NCBI GenBank assembly: GCA_932294295.1
Contig: OW028582.1
Span: 36,373,204-36,437,203 of the forward strand
Source of the DNA: Alitta virens
Lineage: Eukaryota; Annelida; Polychaeta; Phyllodocida; Nereididae
DNA: 64,000 bases
Reading direction: 5' to 3'
How positions within the stretch are numbered: position 1 is the first letter of the stretch; every line of letters begins with the position of its first letter. Of this stretch, positions 34,252 through 44,843 are shown one piece after another. The notes under the pieces are model-generated. The model was not told the origin of the DNA, did not search any database, and was given only the letters and a program-made list of their open reading frames with translations. The position numbers and the translations under genes were made by a program.

Positions 34252-36048
34252 TCAGCTATTAACAATGCTAGCAGCCTCACTCAGAAGAGTTCTGAGTCCT
34301 TCATCATCAAGAATGTGACCTTCTGAGACAAGAAGAGAATTGAGAACGCTACGAACAGAACGAATCAACCGCTCCCAAACTCTGCCATGATGACTCGCGT
34401 TTGGAAAATTCAAGATGTAGTCGCATGAGTTTTGCATAAGAAACTCCTTGACTTGAGTGTCATTAACATTTTTCATTGACTCTTGTAAAGCTCGCATGCC
34501 ACCAATGAAATTGGTGCCTCTATCAGAACGTAAAATTCTGATCGGACCACGAAGACTTAAAAATCTGCGCAACGCATTGATGAAAGAGCCAGTGTCCAAT
34601 GTATTGGCTGTCTCAATGTGTATCGCTCTGGAGACAAGACACGCGAATAGAACACCATATCTCTTTAGTTCCTTCCTTCCTTCACGGATATAGAATGGAC
34701 CAAAACAGTCGACACCTACGTGAGTGAACGGAGGTCCTGGTTCCAGTCGATCCTTGGGAAGATTCGCCATCTTCTGACCTTGAGGATAACTGCGAAATCT
34801 TCTACACATGACACAGTTGTAGATCAGCTTGGAGACGACTGAGGTGAGACCAACAACCCAAAATCCACGACTTCTCACAGAATTTATTGTCATGCCCTTT
34901 CCTTGGTGACTTGTGCTCTCATGACAATTGCGGACAAGAAGGTCTGTGATGATATGTGACTTTGGTAGTACAATTGGGTGTCTAATCTCATAAGGAAGTG
35001 ATTCTCCTGACTTCAAGCGACCACCAACTCTCACCAGACCATCATCATCCATGAAGGGATCAAGGCGATAAAGCTTACTGGACTTCTTCAGTCGAGAATC
35101 AGCATTTGATGTTAATTGGCTTATTTCTTCAGAGAAGGATTCTTCTTGTGCTTTGCGACACAACCATTTTTCAGCTTTGACGAGATCTGAAACAGACAAC
35201 TGAGAACGACATTTCAATTTCAAATTTTCAACAAACCTGAAACAGTAGGCAATGATTCTCTTTGTCCTATTCCAGCTTGAGATTCGAGAAACATCAAGCA
35301 GTTGTTCAGTGACAGAAGATGCATCAGTGATGAAACAAACAGAAGTCCTGACTTCTTTGCATGGCTCATCCAACTCATATGGTCCATCGGAGTCAAGGAG
35401 AACATTGGCTTTCCACAAGAAATCTGGTCCTTTGAACCAATCTGAGTTGATTAATTCACCGACGTTACATCCTCGGGAAGCTATGTCTGATGGATTTTCA
35501 TCTGTTGTAACATGATGCCACTGTTCTGGTTGCGAAACATCTCTAATACTCTGGACACGATTGGCAACAAAAACGTGAAACCTCTTTGACTCATTGGATA
35601 TGAAACCCAAGACAATCTTACTGTCAGTCCAATAGTGACAGTCAATGGTATCATAGTCCAGTTCATTGTGCAGGTGGAGTCCAACCTCGGTAGACAAGAC
35701 CGCAGCTGAAAGCTCAAGACGAGGAATTGTCAGAGACTTCAATGGAGCTACACGTGACTTAGCTTGGACAAGAGAACAATGAACTTTGTCATTCACATCC
35801 ACCAATCTTAGGTTTGCGCATTGAGCATATCCAGTCATGCAAGCATCAGAAAAACAATGGAGCTGTATAGTCTTTATGCTTGCAAATTCAGCTGGCTTGA
35901 AGCAACGTTTCACTGCGATTGACTCCAGCTTCGGAAGCTCTATGATCCATCTTTCCCACAAAGTCTTAAGGTGCTCAAGGAGTGGGTCATCCCAGTCGAG
36001 CTTATTATGACACATTGTCTGAAGGATGTTTTTTCCACGCAGAAACAC
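34252..36048 (-). CDS. BEL copy 2: RNase H and integrase
   Basis: A 598-residue open frame. Residues about 60-200 are RNase H (FSDACMTGYAQC, PRLELSAAVL, YWTDSKIVLGF). From about 360 comes the integrase zinc-binding region (CHESTSHQGKG ... CVMCRRF), then the catalytic core (HVGVDCFGPF, RSDRGTNF, GRVWERL). In copy 1 the same stretch is cut in two. It is cut off from the reverse transcriptase upstream by stops common to both copies. Confidence 0.92.
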   Translation of the reverse strand: MFLRGKNILQTMCHNKLDWDDPLLEHLKTLWERWIIELPKLESIAVKRCFKPAEFASIKTIQLHCFSDACMTGYAQCANLRLVDVNDKVHCSLVQAKSRVAPLKSLTIPRLELSAAVLSTEVGLHLHNELDYDTIDCHYWTDSKIVLGFISNESKRFHVFVANRVQSIRDVSQPEQWHHVTTDENPSDIASRGCNVGELINSDWFKGPDFLWKANVLLDSDGPYELDEPCKEVRTSVCFITDASSVTEQLLDVSRISSWNRTKRIIAYCFRFVENLKLKCRSQLSVSDLVKAEKWLCRKAQEESFSEEISQLTSNADSRLKKSSKLYRLDPFMDDDGLVRVGGRLKSGESLPYEIRHPIVLPKSHIITDLLVRNCHESTSHQGKGMTINSVRSRGFWVVGLTSVVSKLIYNCVMCRRFRSYPQGQKMANLPKDRLEPGPPFTHVGVDCFGPFYIREGRKELKRYGVLFACLVSRAIHIETANTLDTGSFINALRRFLSLRGPIRILRSDRGTNFIGGMRALQESMKNVNDTQVKEFLMQNSCDYILNFPNASHHGRVWERLIRSVRSVLNSLLVSEGHILDDEGLRTLLSEAASIVNS

Positions 36049-36108
36049 TGGAGCAATGAGTCCTACCGGGTCGAATTGAACAAACTGTGCTCAAGATCCC
36101 TCGACGTG

Positions 36109-37068
36109 TCAACGGATGGTTTTTAACTGTGACCCTGAATTGGAGGACATCTGACTCAATACACCAGGACACACCCAGGGCTCGCTGAATTGGTAGGTAT
36201 ATTCATGGGTGAAGTCAAATTCCTTCAGATCTTCTGCCCTCGCATCTTGTGGTATGGTTTGAAGGACCGCTTTGGAGTTGCACACAAACTTGTGTAAGTG
36301 AAGACCGCTAGACCTGCAGAGAGACAAACTTTGGTCAATAAGTTTAATAGCTTCAGCCTCTGAGCTGACAGACATCAAACCATCATCAACATAGAAATTA
36401 CGATGGATAAGGTTGACTACTGCCGGACCAAACGAGTCTTTTCCATCAGTCGCTGCTCTTTTTAGACCATAGTTGGCTATTGCTGGGCTACAGATGACTC
36501 CAAACAGATGAACTGTGCTGCGCAGAACTATGATGTCATTGTTGAAGTTGTTGTTTTCAAACCATAGAAACCTTAAAAAGTTTCTATCTTATTTGCATAC
36601 TTTGAATTGGTAGAACATACTTTGCACATCACACATGAATGCAATCGCTTCTTTTCTGAAACGACACAAAACACCAACAAGTGCGTTCATCAGATCTGGT
36701 CCAGACATCAGAAAGTCGTTCAATGATCTACCCTTGTACTTAGCACTGGCATCCATGACCACACGAAGTTTGCTTGGTTTGGAGGGGTTGTAGACCCCGT
36801 GGTGTGGAAGATAGTAGGTAGCAGTGTCATCTTGCAGCTCTGACTGTGGTACCCTTTCGGCATATCCCTTATCTGGTAAGTCCTGCATAAACTTGACGTA
36901 GAGATTGTAGTGCTCTGGCTGACATCTAAATCTTTTTACGAGGCTCTTAAGTCTATTCATTGCTACTTGCTTGTTATTCTCAGGTAGATTGTGGGCGTCT
37001 CTCCAAGGCAATGGCATCTCATAGTGCCCATCTTCTGTTTTTTGGGTGTTACTGTCCATCAGTGCCAT
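36109..37068 (-). pseudogene. BEL copy 2: reverse transcriptase
   Basis: Two open pieces (36589-37068 and 36109-36378) with [22 protein letters not shown] and YVDDGL. A TAA just after VCK (about 36588) is at the same codon as in copy 1. The Gln codon near 36832, mutated to a stop in copy 1, is intact here. Confidence 0.9.
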
Positions 37069-37151
37069 GAATCGTTTGTCTTCAACAGAGAAATCCTTGC
37101 CATTCCTGAAATCTTCCTCTCTTCTGAAGAAGTGAATGACATCTTGAGGGC

Positions 37152-37820
37152 TTATGATTTCCTTTGCTGAGGTCCGAAGCGCAATGAAGGAACCTGTAAC
37201 ATCAGAACAAGTTGGGCATATGGTCCGTCTCCAATTGCAGGTATGACCTCACTTGGCATTAGGGCTCTTGGGCATGTGTATCCAATTAGAAGTCCAATGC
37301 TGCAGTCAGCCTTTGGCATCAAATTCTTAACCATAGGTCTCAGGTAAGGCCAATGTTTTGCAACTTGGGCAGTTGGAATGCAGTCCCTGTTGGCAGGAAT
37401 ATGATTGTGACTGTATACCACTGTTAACGGAATCTCAACTTTGCTATCAAATCCTCTGATCCTCAATCCAGACAGACGCTTGCTTTCCATGGTGCGACAT
37501 TCAGCTGTCATTGTGGACAACTTCAAAGTGACAGAAGTGCCATCAATATCAAGATGATTGCAGGTCTCTTCAGAGATGAAAGATGTGTCAGATTGAGAGT
37601 CAAGCAGGGCGTAAGTGAGGATCTCATGTTGTGGATTAGAATGATGTGAGACATAAACAGGTACAACCATTGTGGTTCTCTTTATCTGATGATCATGTGT
37701 CAAAAATGAGACATGCTTAGCTTCAGATTCTTTACCATACTTAGCAGTGGCTGACCCATCACTCGTTCCATTCTTCTTATTCGTCTTAACTTCGAGTTGA
37801 GTTTGCATTTCACCATGCAT
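37152..37820 (-). pseudogene. BEL copy 2: aspartic protease (DUF1758-like)
   Basis: Same frame as 4014-4688 with YALLDSQSDTSFI. It is two codons shorter near its start: copy 1 has a 6-bp addition (agaacccct region near 4665). Confidence 0.85.
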
Positions 37821-37821
37821 A

Positions 37822-38545
37822 ACAGTGGGATGATTCTTCTGACAATCTGCACACTGGAGACATTTCTTGCAGTCCCTTGCTAGATGACCACCTCTTAAGC
37901 AACCAAAGCAGATAGTCCTTTGCCTGTAATGAAAGTTTTCTTTTCTTCAAAGGATTTGCCTTTTAACTTAAAACATTTTTCTAACTGGTGATTGTCTTTG
38001 TTACAATACATGCAGTTGCTAGATTTACCATTTACAGTGTTACAAGATCTGCCAGAAACAGTCCATTTCACTGACTCAGCTTTTTGACCCTTTTGAATAC
38101 CCTTTCTTTCAGCAGCTGCTTGCAATGAAACAACTGGATCACAAACAATGTCTGATTCATTTGCAAGAAATTTAACAAATTCAGAAAATGTTGGGTACCT
38201 AGACTGACGTCTGGTTGTATGTACTACTCTAGCCCACCTAGACACAATCCAGTCTGGCAGCTTAGAGAGCATGACACGATTTTGTAAGTCATCATCCAAT
38301 ACTCTAAGGCTGCTGTTTGTTCTGTAAGCAACCTCACACTGACGCAAGAAGTCACTGAACTCCCGAAGACCAACATAATCTTTGGCAACCAACTCTTTGC
38401 CAATTTTCAATTTTTTGTTTGAAGGCTTGTGCAATAACAAAGTTGTTTCCAAAACGCTTGTCAATGAGTTCAATGGCTTCATAGTATGCATCATCTGTAG
38501 GCATGATGAGAAAATTTTCAACACAATGTTTTGCATCACCAGCAA
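37822..38545 (-). pseudogene. BEL copy 2: gag C-terminus with zinc knuckles
   Basis: CCHC knuckle C-MY-C-NKDN-H-QLEK-C in the main frame. The second knuckle is in the protease frame at about 37850-37920. The frame change between the two knuckles is as in copy 1. Confidence 0.8.
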
Positions 38546-39916
38546 GACAATCTTTTAAATAATTCAATTTCTCTGCAGGATCAATGTCTTTTCTTTCAAT
38601 TAAAGTACGAAAGGCATTTCTCCAACTTGGGTATTCAAGTGGATTGCCTGAAAAAACACCTGGGTCAGGTGGCTTGAGTCTGTTTAGACTAAACAGCTGA
38701 CTGAAAGTTTTGACTAAATCAATGATCTGTTGTGGCTCTGTGTAATTCACAGGTTGATGTGTGTGATTGTTTGTTGACACTTGCAAAGACTGATTATGAA
38801 CTGGCATTGATTGTTCAGACTGAGGGATAAAATTTGCAGCTTTACAATTAAGATCAGAATTTAAGTTTACAAGCACAGAGTTTGTCTTTGAATTTTCATT
38901 ATATGAGAAGGGTGCATTTAAGTGTCTATTGCAAGTACCATTCACCCCAGCACCGCTTTGTTGTACAGAAACAGTGGCTATTGGGTTACAATGAGCATTG
39001 ACAATCCCAGCTGATTCAGTCAGGATTTGATTTTTAACAACAGGATTGTTAAAACCAATCAATCCTTGTCTAGACTGATTTGAAGCTGAGAAAGCTGGAA
39101 TGGTGTGGGGTTCATTGACTGGCAAGTGGCTCATGACTGTCAAGCTGAGACTACAAGCTGTGAAAGCAGGAAATGTAGCATCCAGCTTGGTTATTGGATC
39201 TTGTAAGTTTGAACTGACAATACCAGTCGAACTGAGATTTGATTGCTTTGTTTGAGCAATACTTGTGGAGTAATCAGCATGTTGTGAGACAAACTGAGGA
39301 ACTGGTTTGTTCAGTGTGCTATTAAGCAGCTGAGATGAAGGGAAATTTCACTGAAGGCTATAAATTTGGCTTCTTCTATTTCAAGATCACGCATAGTTTT
39401 TAACTTATTTAATTTAGTTCTATGCTCATTTTCAGCATCAAAATATTTCAATTTTGTCCTCAAAGTGGCAGCTTTTGCTATAAATTCAGCTTTCATTGAT
39501 GTCACAGATTTTGTTTGTTTGCTAGAACCACCGGAATGGGATCTATAAAAGGATGATTGGTGGCTAGCAGAATGTTGTGATTTTGATTGTCTTCCACCTT
39601 TGTGGCTGACAGTTGACCTTGGAAGGCTTTTAGCTTCTAATGTACGCAATGCTTCAGTTACAATGTGCAACGTTGTTCTGTTTGTAGACTCACACTCATT
39701 GAGTTCTTCAATAAACTCATCATATTTACTTGGGCGCAATTCTGTGAGCTCATGAAAAGCATCAGAGACACTGACTACACACTTCTCAAGTTCATTTATG
39801 AATTTGATAAGCTCAGAAACTTCAAAATGACCACTATCAATTGCACTTCGGCATATGACTACACAGCGCCTCTGATTTGTCACAGCCTTCTTAAATTGCT
39901 TAACATGGAGATCCAA
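38352..39916 (-). pseudogene. BEL copy 2: gag (DUF1759-like), broken
   Basis: Two pieces, 39311-39916 (N-terminal helical part) and 38352-39143 (Gln/Asn-rich part plus the DUF1759-like block FSGNPLEYPSWRNAF). They are separated by a small deletion near 39347 that shifts the frame; copy 1 is continuous there. Confidence 0.85.
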
Positions 39917-39935
39917 AGTATATTCGTACCCCTTT

Positions 39936-40445
39936 TCAAGTTTTTACTCTTTGACTATGCTTAATCCCCTGATAATAAGCAAAACCTAACTCACCTGTTT
40001 GATTGCTGTCTTGTGGCTGGGTAGGTTGATTGACTATGTTAGAAATAGTTCTGTTTGTAACATTGTCTTTTACAGCTTGTGACATATTGTCTCCTTGGGA
40101 GTCCATCATGATAGTCTTTCCATTGGTAAATGTCTTTGTAGCCAGTGTGGCTCCTTGTACAGTAGATCCATTTCCTTGGAAATTCGCATATGGAGGCTCC
40201 AATGTTAGTCCACTCAGGCTAGACAAGCAGTCAGCATCATGAGGTTTTATCTGAGGTGAATATGGGTCGAACTCAGACAGGTCAAGCTCATTTCTTGAGG
40301 GTGGCAATTGTTCAAATATGTCGAGGTGTGGCATTAACAGGTCGCCAAAATATTGGTCAATCTCACTCTCAAGCGGTAGTATATCCTTTTCATAACATGT
40401 GTTGGCCTTGTGTTGTAAGCCATCTTTGGCAGAAGCAGAAGCCAT
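39936..40445 (-). CDS. BEL copy 2: N-terminal ORF of unknown function
   Basis: 169 residues, same length as in copy 1 (6817-7326) with a few substitutions. No recognised domain. Confidence 0.6.
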   Translation of the reverse strand: MASASAKDGLQHKANTCYEKDILPLESEIDQYFGDLLMPHLDIFEQLPPSRNELDLSEFDPYSPQIKPHDADCLSSLSGLTLEPPYANFQGNGSTVQGATLATKTFTNGKTIMMDSQGDNMSQAVKDNVTNRTISNIVNQPTQPQDSNQTGELGFAYYQGIKHSQRVKT

Positions 40446-40539
40446 CAGTAGTGGTCATTGACAGTGTATATTTCAGAAGTTGATGTGTAGGCAAAGTGTT
40501 CTAAGCTCAAAAAGGTATCACTTAAAACCAAAATATCAC

Positions 40540-40955
40540 TGTAACAGCAGCTGCTGTTGAACTTAAAATAAGAACATCCCTTTGAGTTATCACTGGCTTT
40601 ATTTCCATAAACACATTAGGTCTCTTATGAGCTGTGATACTACAAATAAAGGAATATTACAGTATTAGCGTTTGTAGAAATAATGAATGTATTTAATATA
40701 TTGAAATGTAGAAATGTACATATCTAAGAAATTACCTTTTTTGGTGTTCCTATAATTCTTAAATAATACTATCATATAGTCTGTTGCTTCTCTCTCTCTG
40801 AGTCTTACAGTATATGAACAACAGAAAGTAATTTGAAGTATTAAGAGGAAATAGAGGTGTTAAAAACAGTAACTGTGAACAAAGAAAACAAAAGAATTGG
40901 AACATTACAGTCCCCAGCAATGCACATTGCACATGTGTGCAAACTGTGCATAACA
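40540..40955 (-). repeat. 5' LTR of BEL copy 2
   Basis: 416 bp, TG...CA ends, target duplication tgtac at 40956-40960. Shares the gcaaataaagg and gtaactgtgaac variants with the copy-1 5' LTR and with the solo LTR at 60596. Confidence 0.95.
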
Positions 40956-40960
40956 TGTAC

Positions 40961-41777
40961 TGTCAAAGTATGTAAGTACCTGTTGTTGGCGTTTGTGTAT
41001 TTATTGGAGATAAACTTCTTGTAGGGCTGATATTTTTATTTCACTCAAATAGACATATGTCAATTAGGTGAATCTGAAATAACACAATCACCTATAAAAT
41101 ATGTATATTCGACCTGTCTGATAAATAATTACAATGTACAATGTTTGAATATTTATAATATAAATAATAAAATGTCAATATCACCTTTAGCTCTCAGTAA
41201 TAGCCTTAATTTACTAGATTATGCATGTGCATGTATACTAATTATTACACTTCATAATTTAGGCAGAGATGTTTCATGCCGAATGAGTAGCAATACAATG
41301 CTAGGAAGCACTCTAACATTCAACACAAAAACTGTGAACATTTCACACTATAATTTTGTCAGGTGTGAAAATAAAACTGAAGGAAACAAAATAACACTGG
41401 CTGAAGTGTAACACATGTAGTTATCAACCATACTGGCAGAGGGTTAACGTTATAGGTAGCTTTTTCTGTGGTTGTGGCCTTTGGCAATCCATTTAATCCT
41501 CACTGACTCAGCGACTCTCCAGCATATGAGGTAGTGGTACTTGGTACCTGCATGCTCAAGAAGAGAGACCGATCAGCCACATAGCACCTGTGTGAAATGA
41601 GGGTAACTACTGGATACTCTAGGCACCTGACTGAGGTGAAGAGCCATGAGAGCCACCAGTACAACTTTAAAATTGACATGTATGGATGTGTGGCTCTTAA
41701 AAAATCATCAATTTCATTACATTCTGAATTGGCTCTAAGCATGCATCAGTGTGAAAGAGACACTCTAAAAGAGTATG
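40961..41777. other. Left edge of unit 2, no gene recognised
   Basis: Non-coding, aligned with 7841-8490 and 60938-61867. The segment 41338-41600 is present in units 2 and 3 but missing from unit 1. Confidence 0.5.
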
Positions 41778-42025
41778 AGCTGAATCCCAGCTGGATGTTG
41801 ATCACATGAGATGTTAAATTGAAGGTGCCTTGTACTCCGTGACTATGCGGAGGCAAGTAAAAGACCCCACCCATGGGGTGAATGTGTAACACTGTTTGGA
41901 CTCCAAGCCTTATCACCTTATCATTACATCTGCCTTTGGCAGCTGGTCATATAAGCTGACTATGCATCAGACCCAGTAGCATTGAGACACATGTGAACGT
42001 CAATACTGAAAAGTAAGTAAGATTT
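41778..42025 (+). mobile_element. SINE fragment, family 1, unit 2
   Basis: Counterpart of 8491-8730, ending in an aagtaagtaag tail. Confidence 0.6.
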
Positions 42026-42328
42026 TAGTCCCAATGCTAAGCCATTGGCAGGGGCGTCAATTTCTCTTGACGGATAAGGGGGATGCATCCCTACTTGGTC
42101 GCATCATGACATTCCCTCGCTCGTACAAGTGGCTGCAGTTAATGCATAGACTCTTATAGCTACTTGTCAAGAGGTAAAGTAATTGCGGATCAGTGATGCC
42201 AATTAACCGATAAACTTGTACTAATTTGTGGTACGAAGTGTAAAACTGTTTATGAATTTCGGAATGGGGGGATGATTACATCGATCATCCCCCTCCCCGT
42301 TCCAAAAATATTGGGGGTATATATGATT

Positions 42329-43313
42329 GGTTTCTGGAGCCTGGCACCCTCCACTTCGCATTCGCACTTCGTCAAAGCATATGGAAGTAGATTCTCGAAG
42401 GAAAATTCAATGTTGTAAGTGTCACCAACCTTTATTTCTGCTGGTGCCTTTTGAAATAAAAGATAATATTTTAGTCATCATTTCACAATGGTATTGGTTC
42501 GTCTCCAGCACTCTGACCATAGTGCTGATTTTGATGATGGCCATGTCCACCAGTTTGTCCAAATACTCGTCAGGGGGGACCTTCATTTTGAAGACGCCAT
42601 CTTGTGGTGAGTTTATGATATGGTAAGTCAGAAACTCATCATAAAAATGCAATTCATTTAGAGCTGAAATGTGATTCAAAAATTCAAATGCAGACAAATT
42701 GAACTAGTGGGTGGGGAGGGGTCACTACATTTTGTCGAACTTGCAGAAATGCATTCTGACCTATATTTAATTTCATGATTGTAATCAACAATTAATTGGG
42801 CAAACAAACTTAGGGATTGGCCAGAGCTCCTTACAAAAGCATGACATCACATCAACACTTCCATAAATCTCATGTGTGAAATGCAGTCAGTTGATTGAAA
42901 GCTCTGACAAACATGAAACATTATCGTAAACAGATTATGTCCAAATTTTCCATCGCATTTTTGAGGGAGAAGAGATATTGACAGATTTGGATCTGGAGGA
43001 CAACCATGAATTATAAGGTTTACAAACAGTTCATCTGTTCATAACCAGTGTCAATATACTTAATATTTTAGACAACATTTTTGGTCCAGATAAAGACACT
43101 TCATAAAATACTAACCCTTCTTGCCCTTCACTTGGACTTCGTAAGATTCAGACTTGATCATCCTGGCCATGACTCCATTTTAATAGACCACGGAAGCCGT
43201 CAAGGTCACCTTCACTGTCTGAGTAAGTGTATTTTCATTGTTCACTCGAAGACCAACATGGAAGGGGTTTACGATCATCGTGTCTTCCCAATCGATTAAT
43301 TTAACGCCATGTC
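42329..43313 (-). pseudogene. Transglutaminase 3' exons, unit 2 (truncated pseudogene)
   Basis: Exon pieces 43116-43313, about 42481-42600 and about 42329-42447 match the unit-1 exons. Relative to unit 1 there is a one-base loss in the first, the shared in-frame TAA, a deletion that fuses the second and third exon regions and removes the intron between them, and loss of the third exon's donor together with the whole last exon. It cannot encode the C-terminal barrel domains. Confidence 0.85.
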
Positions 43314-43922
43314 CTGTAAAGGTGGTATAATATATGATTCCGTATGGATACAGCCTACAAAAGAATTATTACTATAGTGACCATTATATACATAACATTT
43401 ATTGAAACTCTTTCATATACATGTACATAAATGTTAAAACAAAGATAAAATTTTAAGATACACATACAAAGTTGATAAAATCAAGTCTCTCTGAATGACT
43501 GAAACCACTTATTTGGACTAGATCATCTCTCAAATCTTCTAAGATCGCAGGCATCACCTTGTCAGACTCAGACATTTCTTCGAAATAAGCACCTGGCAGT
43601 CTACTCAGTTTGCACTTTAATACAATTTAAATCAAGTCTCTTCTCAATAAAACTAAAACTCCTGCGTATAATTGATCTAGCTGTTGACATACACACTTAA
43701 AACAGAAACTTAACCTTCACATTTTCGCTTTTTTCCATAGTATGGCACATTCGAATAAATCTGCAGTACATTTAATCTAAACTCCAGGTGTCCCTACTAC
43801 ATGAGGTAGATATCTTGTATGGGTCATTATAGATAAATTGAAAATACCTCCGCCTGATTGATTCAACATACCCAGAAATTACATAGAACAGTACCAGAAA
43901 AATGTACACACTATGTGCTAAT

Positions 43923-44400
43923 TATTTTCTGCAAAGACTAGCTAAAAACAGTGTTGACATGACTGAACAAATCATTCTTTTTACTTGGAACATCCATACT
44001 TTCACTTAAATTAAAATTGATTCTGTGACCTAAGTATTTCACACTTTCTACCCAGATAAGTTTGTCTCCACACAACATAAAATCAGGTTTGCCTTTAACA
44101 CGCTGCTTTTAATACAGTATGCACACTGTCTTTTGAGAATTGATATTTACACTCATAGGTATGACCAAACTTCTCACAGATTTCTAACATTGCTTTTAAA
44201 CCTTTAATAATGGGAGACAACAGTTTAAGGTCATCAGCATAACCTATTGCTCCAGAAAAACTGTCATCCGTCCCAACATCCAAGACCAGCAGTTTCCAAT
44301 TGTTTAACAATATGTCCATATACACACAAAATAAAATAGGGGAAAATATTCCACCCTATCTCACCCTATCTCACACCATTGATGGTCTTAAAATTCTGAG
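43923..44400 (-). pseudogene. Reverse-transcriptase relic, unit 2
   Basis: Counterpart of 14880-15372: YADDLKLLSP is preserved, with additional substitutions and a short duplication (caccctatct) near 44353-44371. Confidence 0.75.
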
Positions 44401-44442
44401 AATAACAAGCTTAGATCTGCAGTAGAAGTCTTATCTAAATTC

Positions 44443-44501
44443 AGTCTGAGCTAGACTAAGCTAAACTGAGCTAGACTGAGCTAGCCTGAGCTAGACCGAG
44501 T
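44443..44501. repeat. Short 10-bp tandem repeat (ctgagctaga), unit 2
   Basis: Degenerate decamer run, counterpart of 15412-15471. Confidence 0.6.
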
Positions 44502-44843
44502 TAACAACAAGAAGTCATAGCAGAAATACGTCTGGACACACTGTCAATTTATTTGGCCCTGAACATAAATAAGACATAGAGGTGACACACAGATGGAGAT
44601 GCACATTTATACAGTATGCTCTTGAGGACACCCTCAAGGCAATTAAGCATACATGATAGAATGTAATTTATTGTAACATTTTGTAACATTTTTTATGACA
44701 CTTTTGTAACAATTTTTAATATTTTGTAACATTGTGTTTTCTTCTGCATACATACTGCATATATTGATCAAGTGATCATACTGTTTACAATTCTGTATTC
44801 AATCTTATAGACTTGGATTGATATAAGGTATAGCTTATAAGTA

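Larger units (their letters stand above)
33160..40955 (-). mobile_element. BEL/Pao LTR retrotransposon, copy 2 (defective)
   Basis: Same insertion as 22-7835 by target site (tgtac at 33155-33159 and 40956-40960), LTR types and shared stops. It keeps some codons that copy 1 has lost, so RNase H and integrase form one long frame. It has its own damage in gag: a deletion of about 11 bp near 39347 relative to 6216-6232. Confidence 0.95.
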
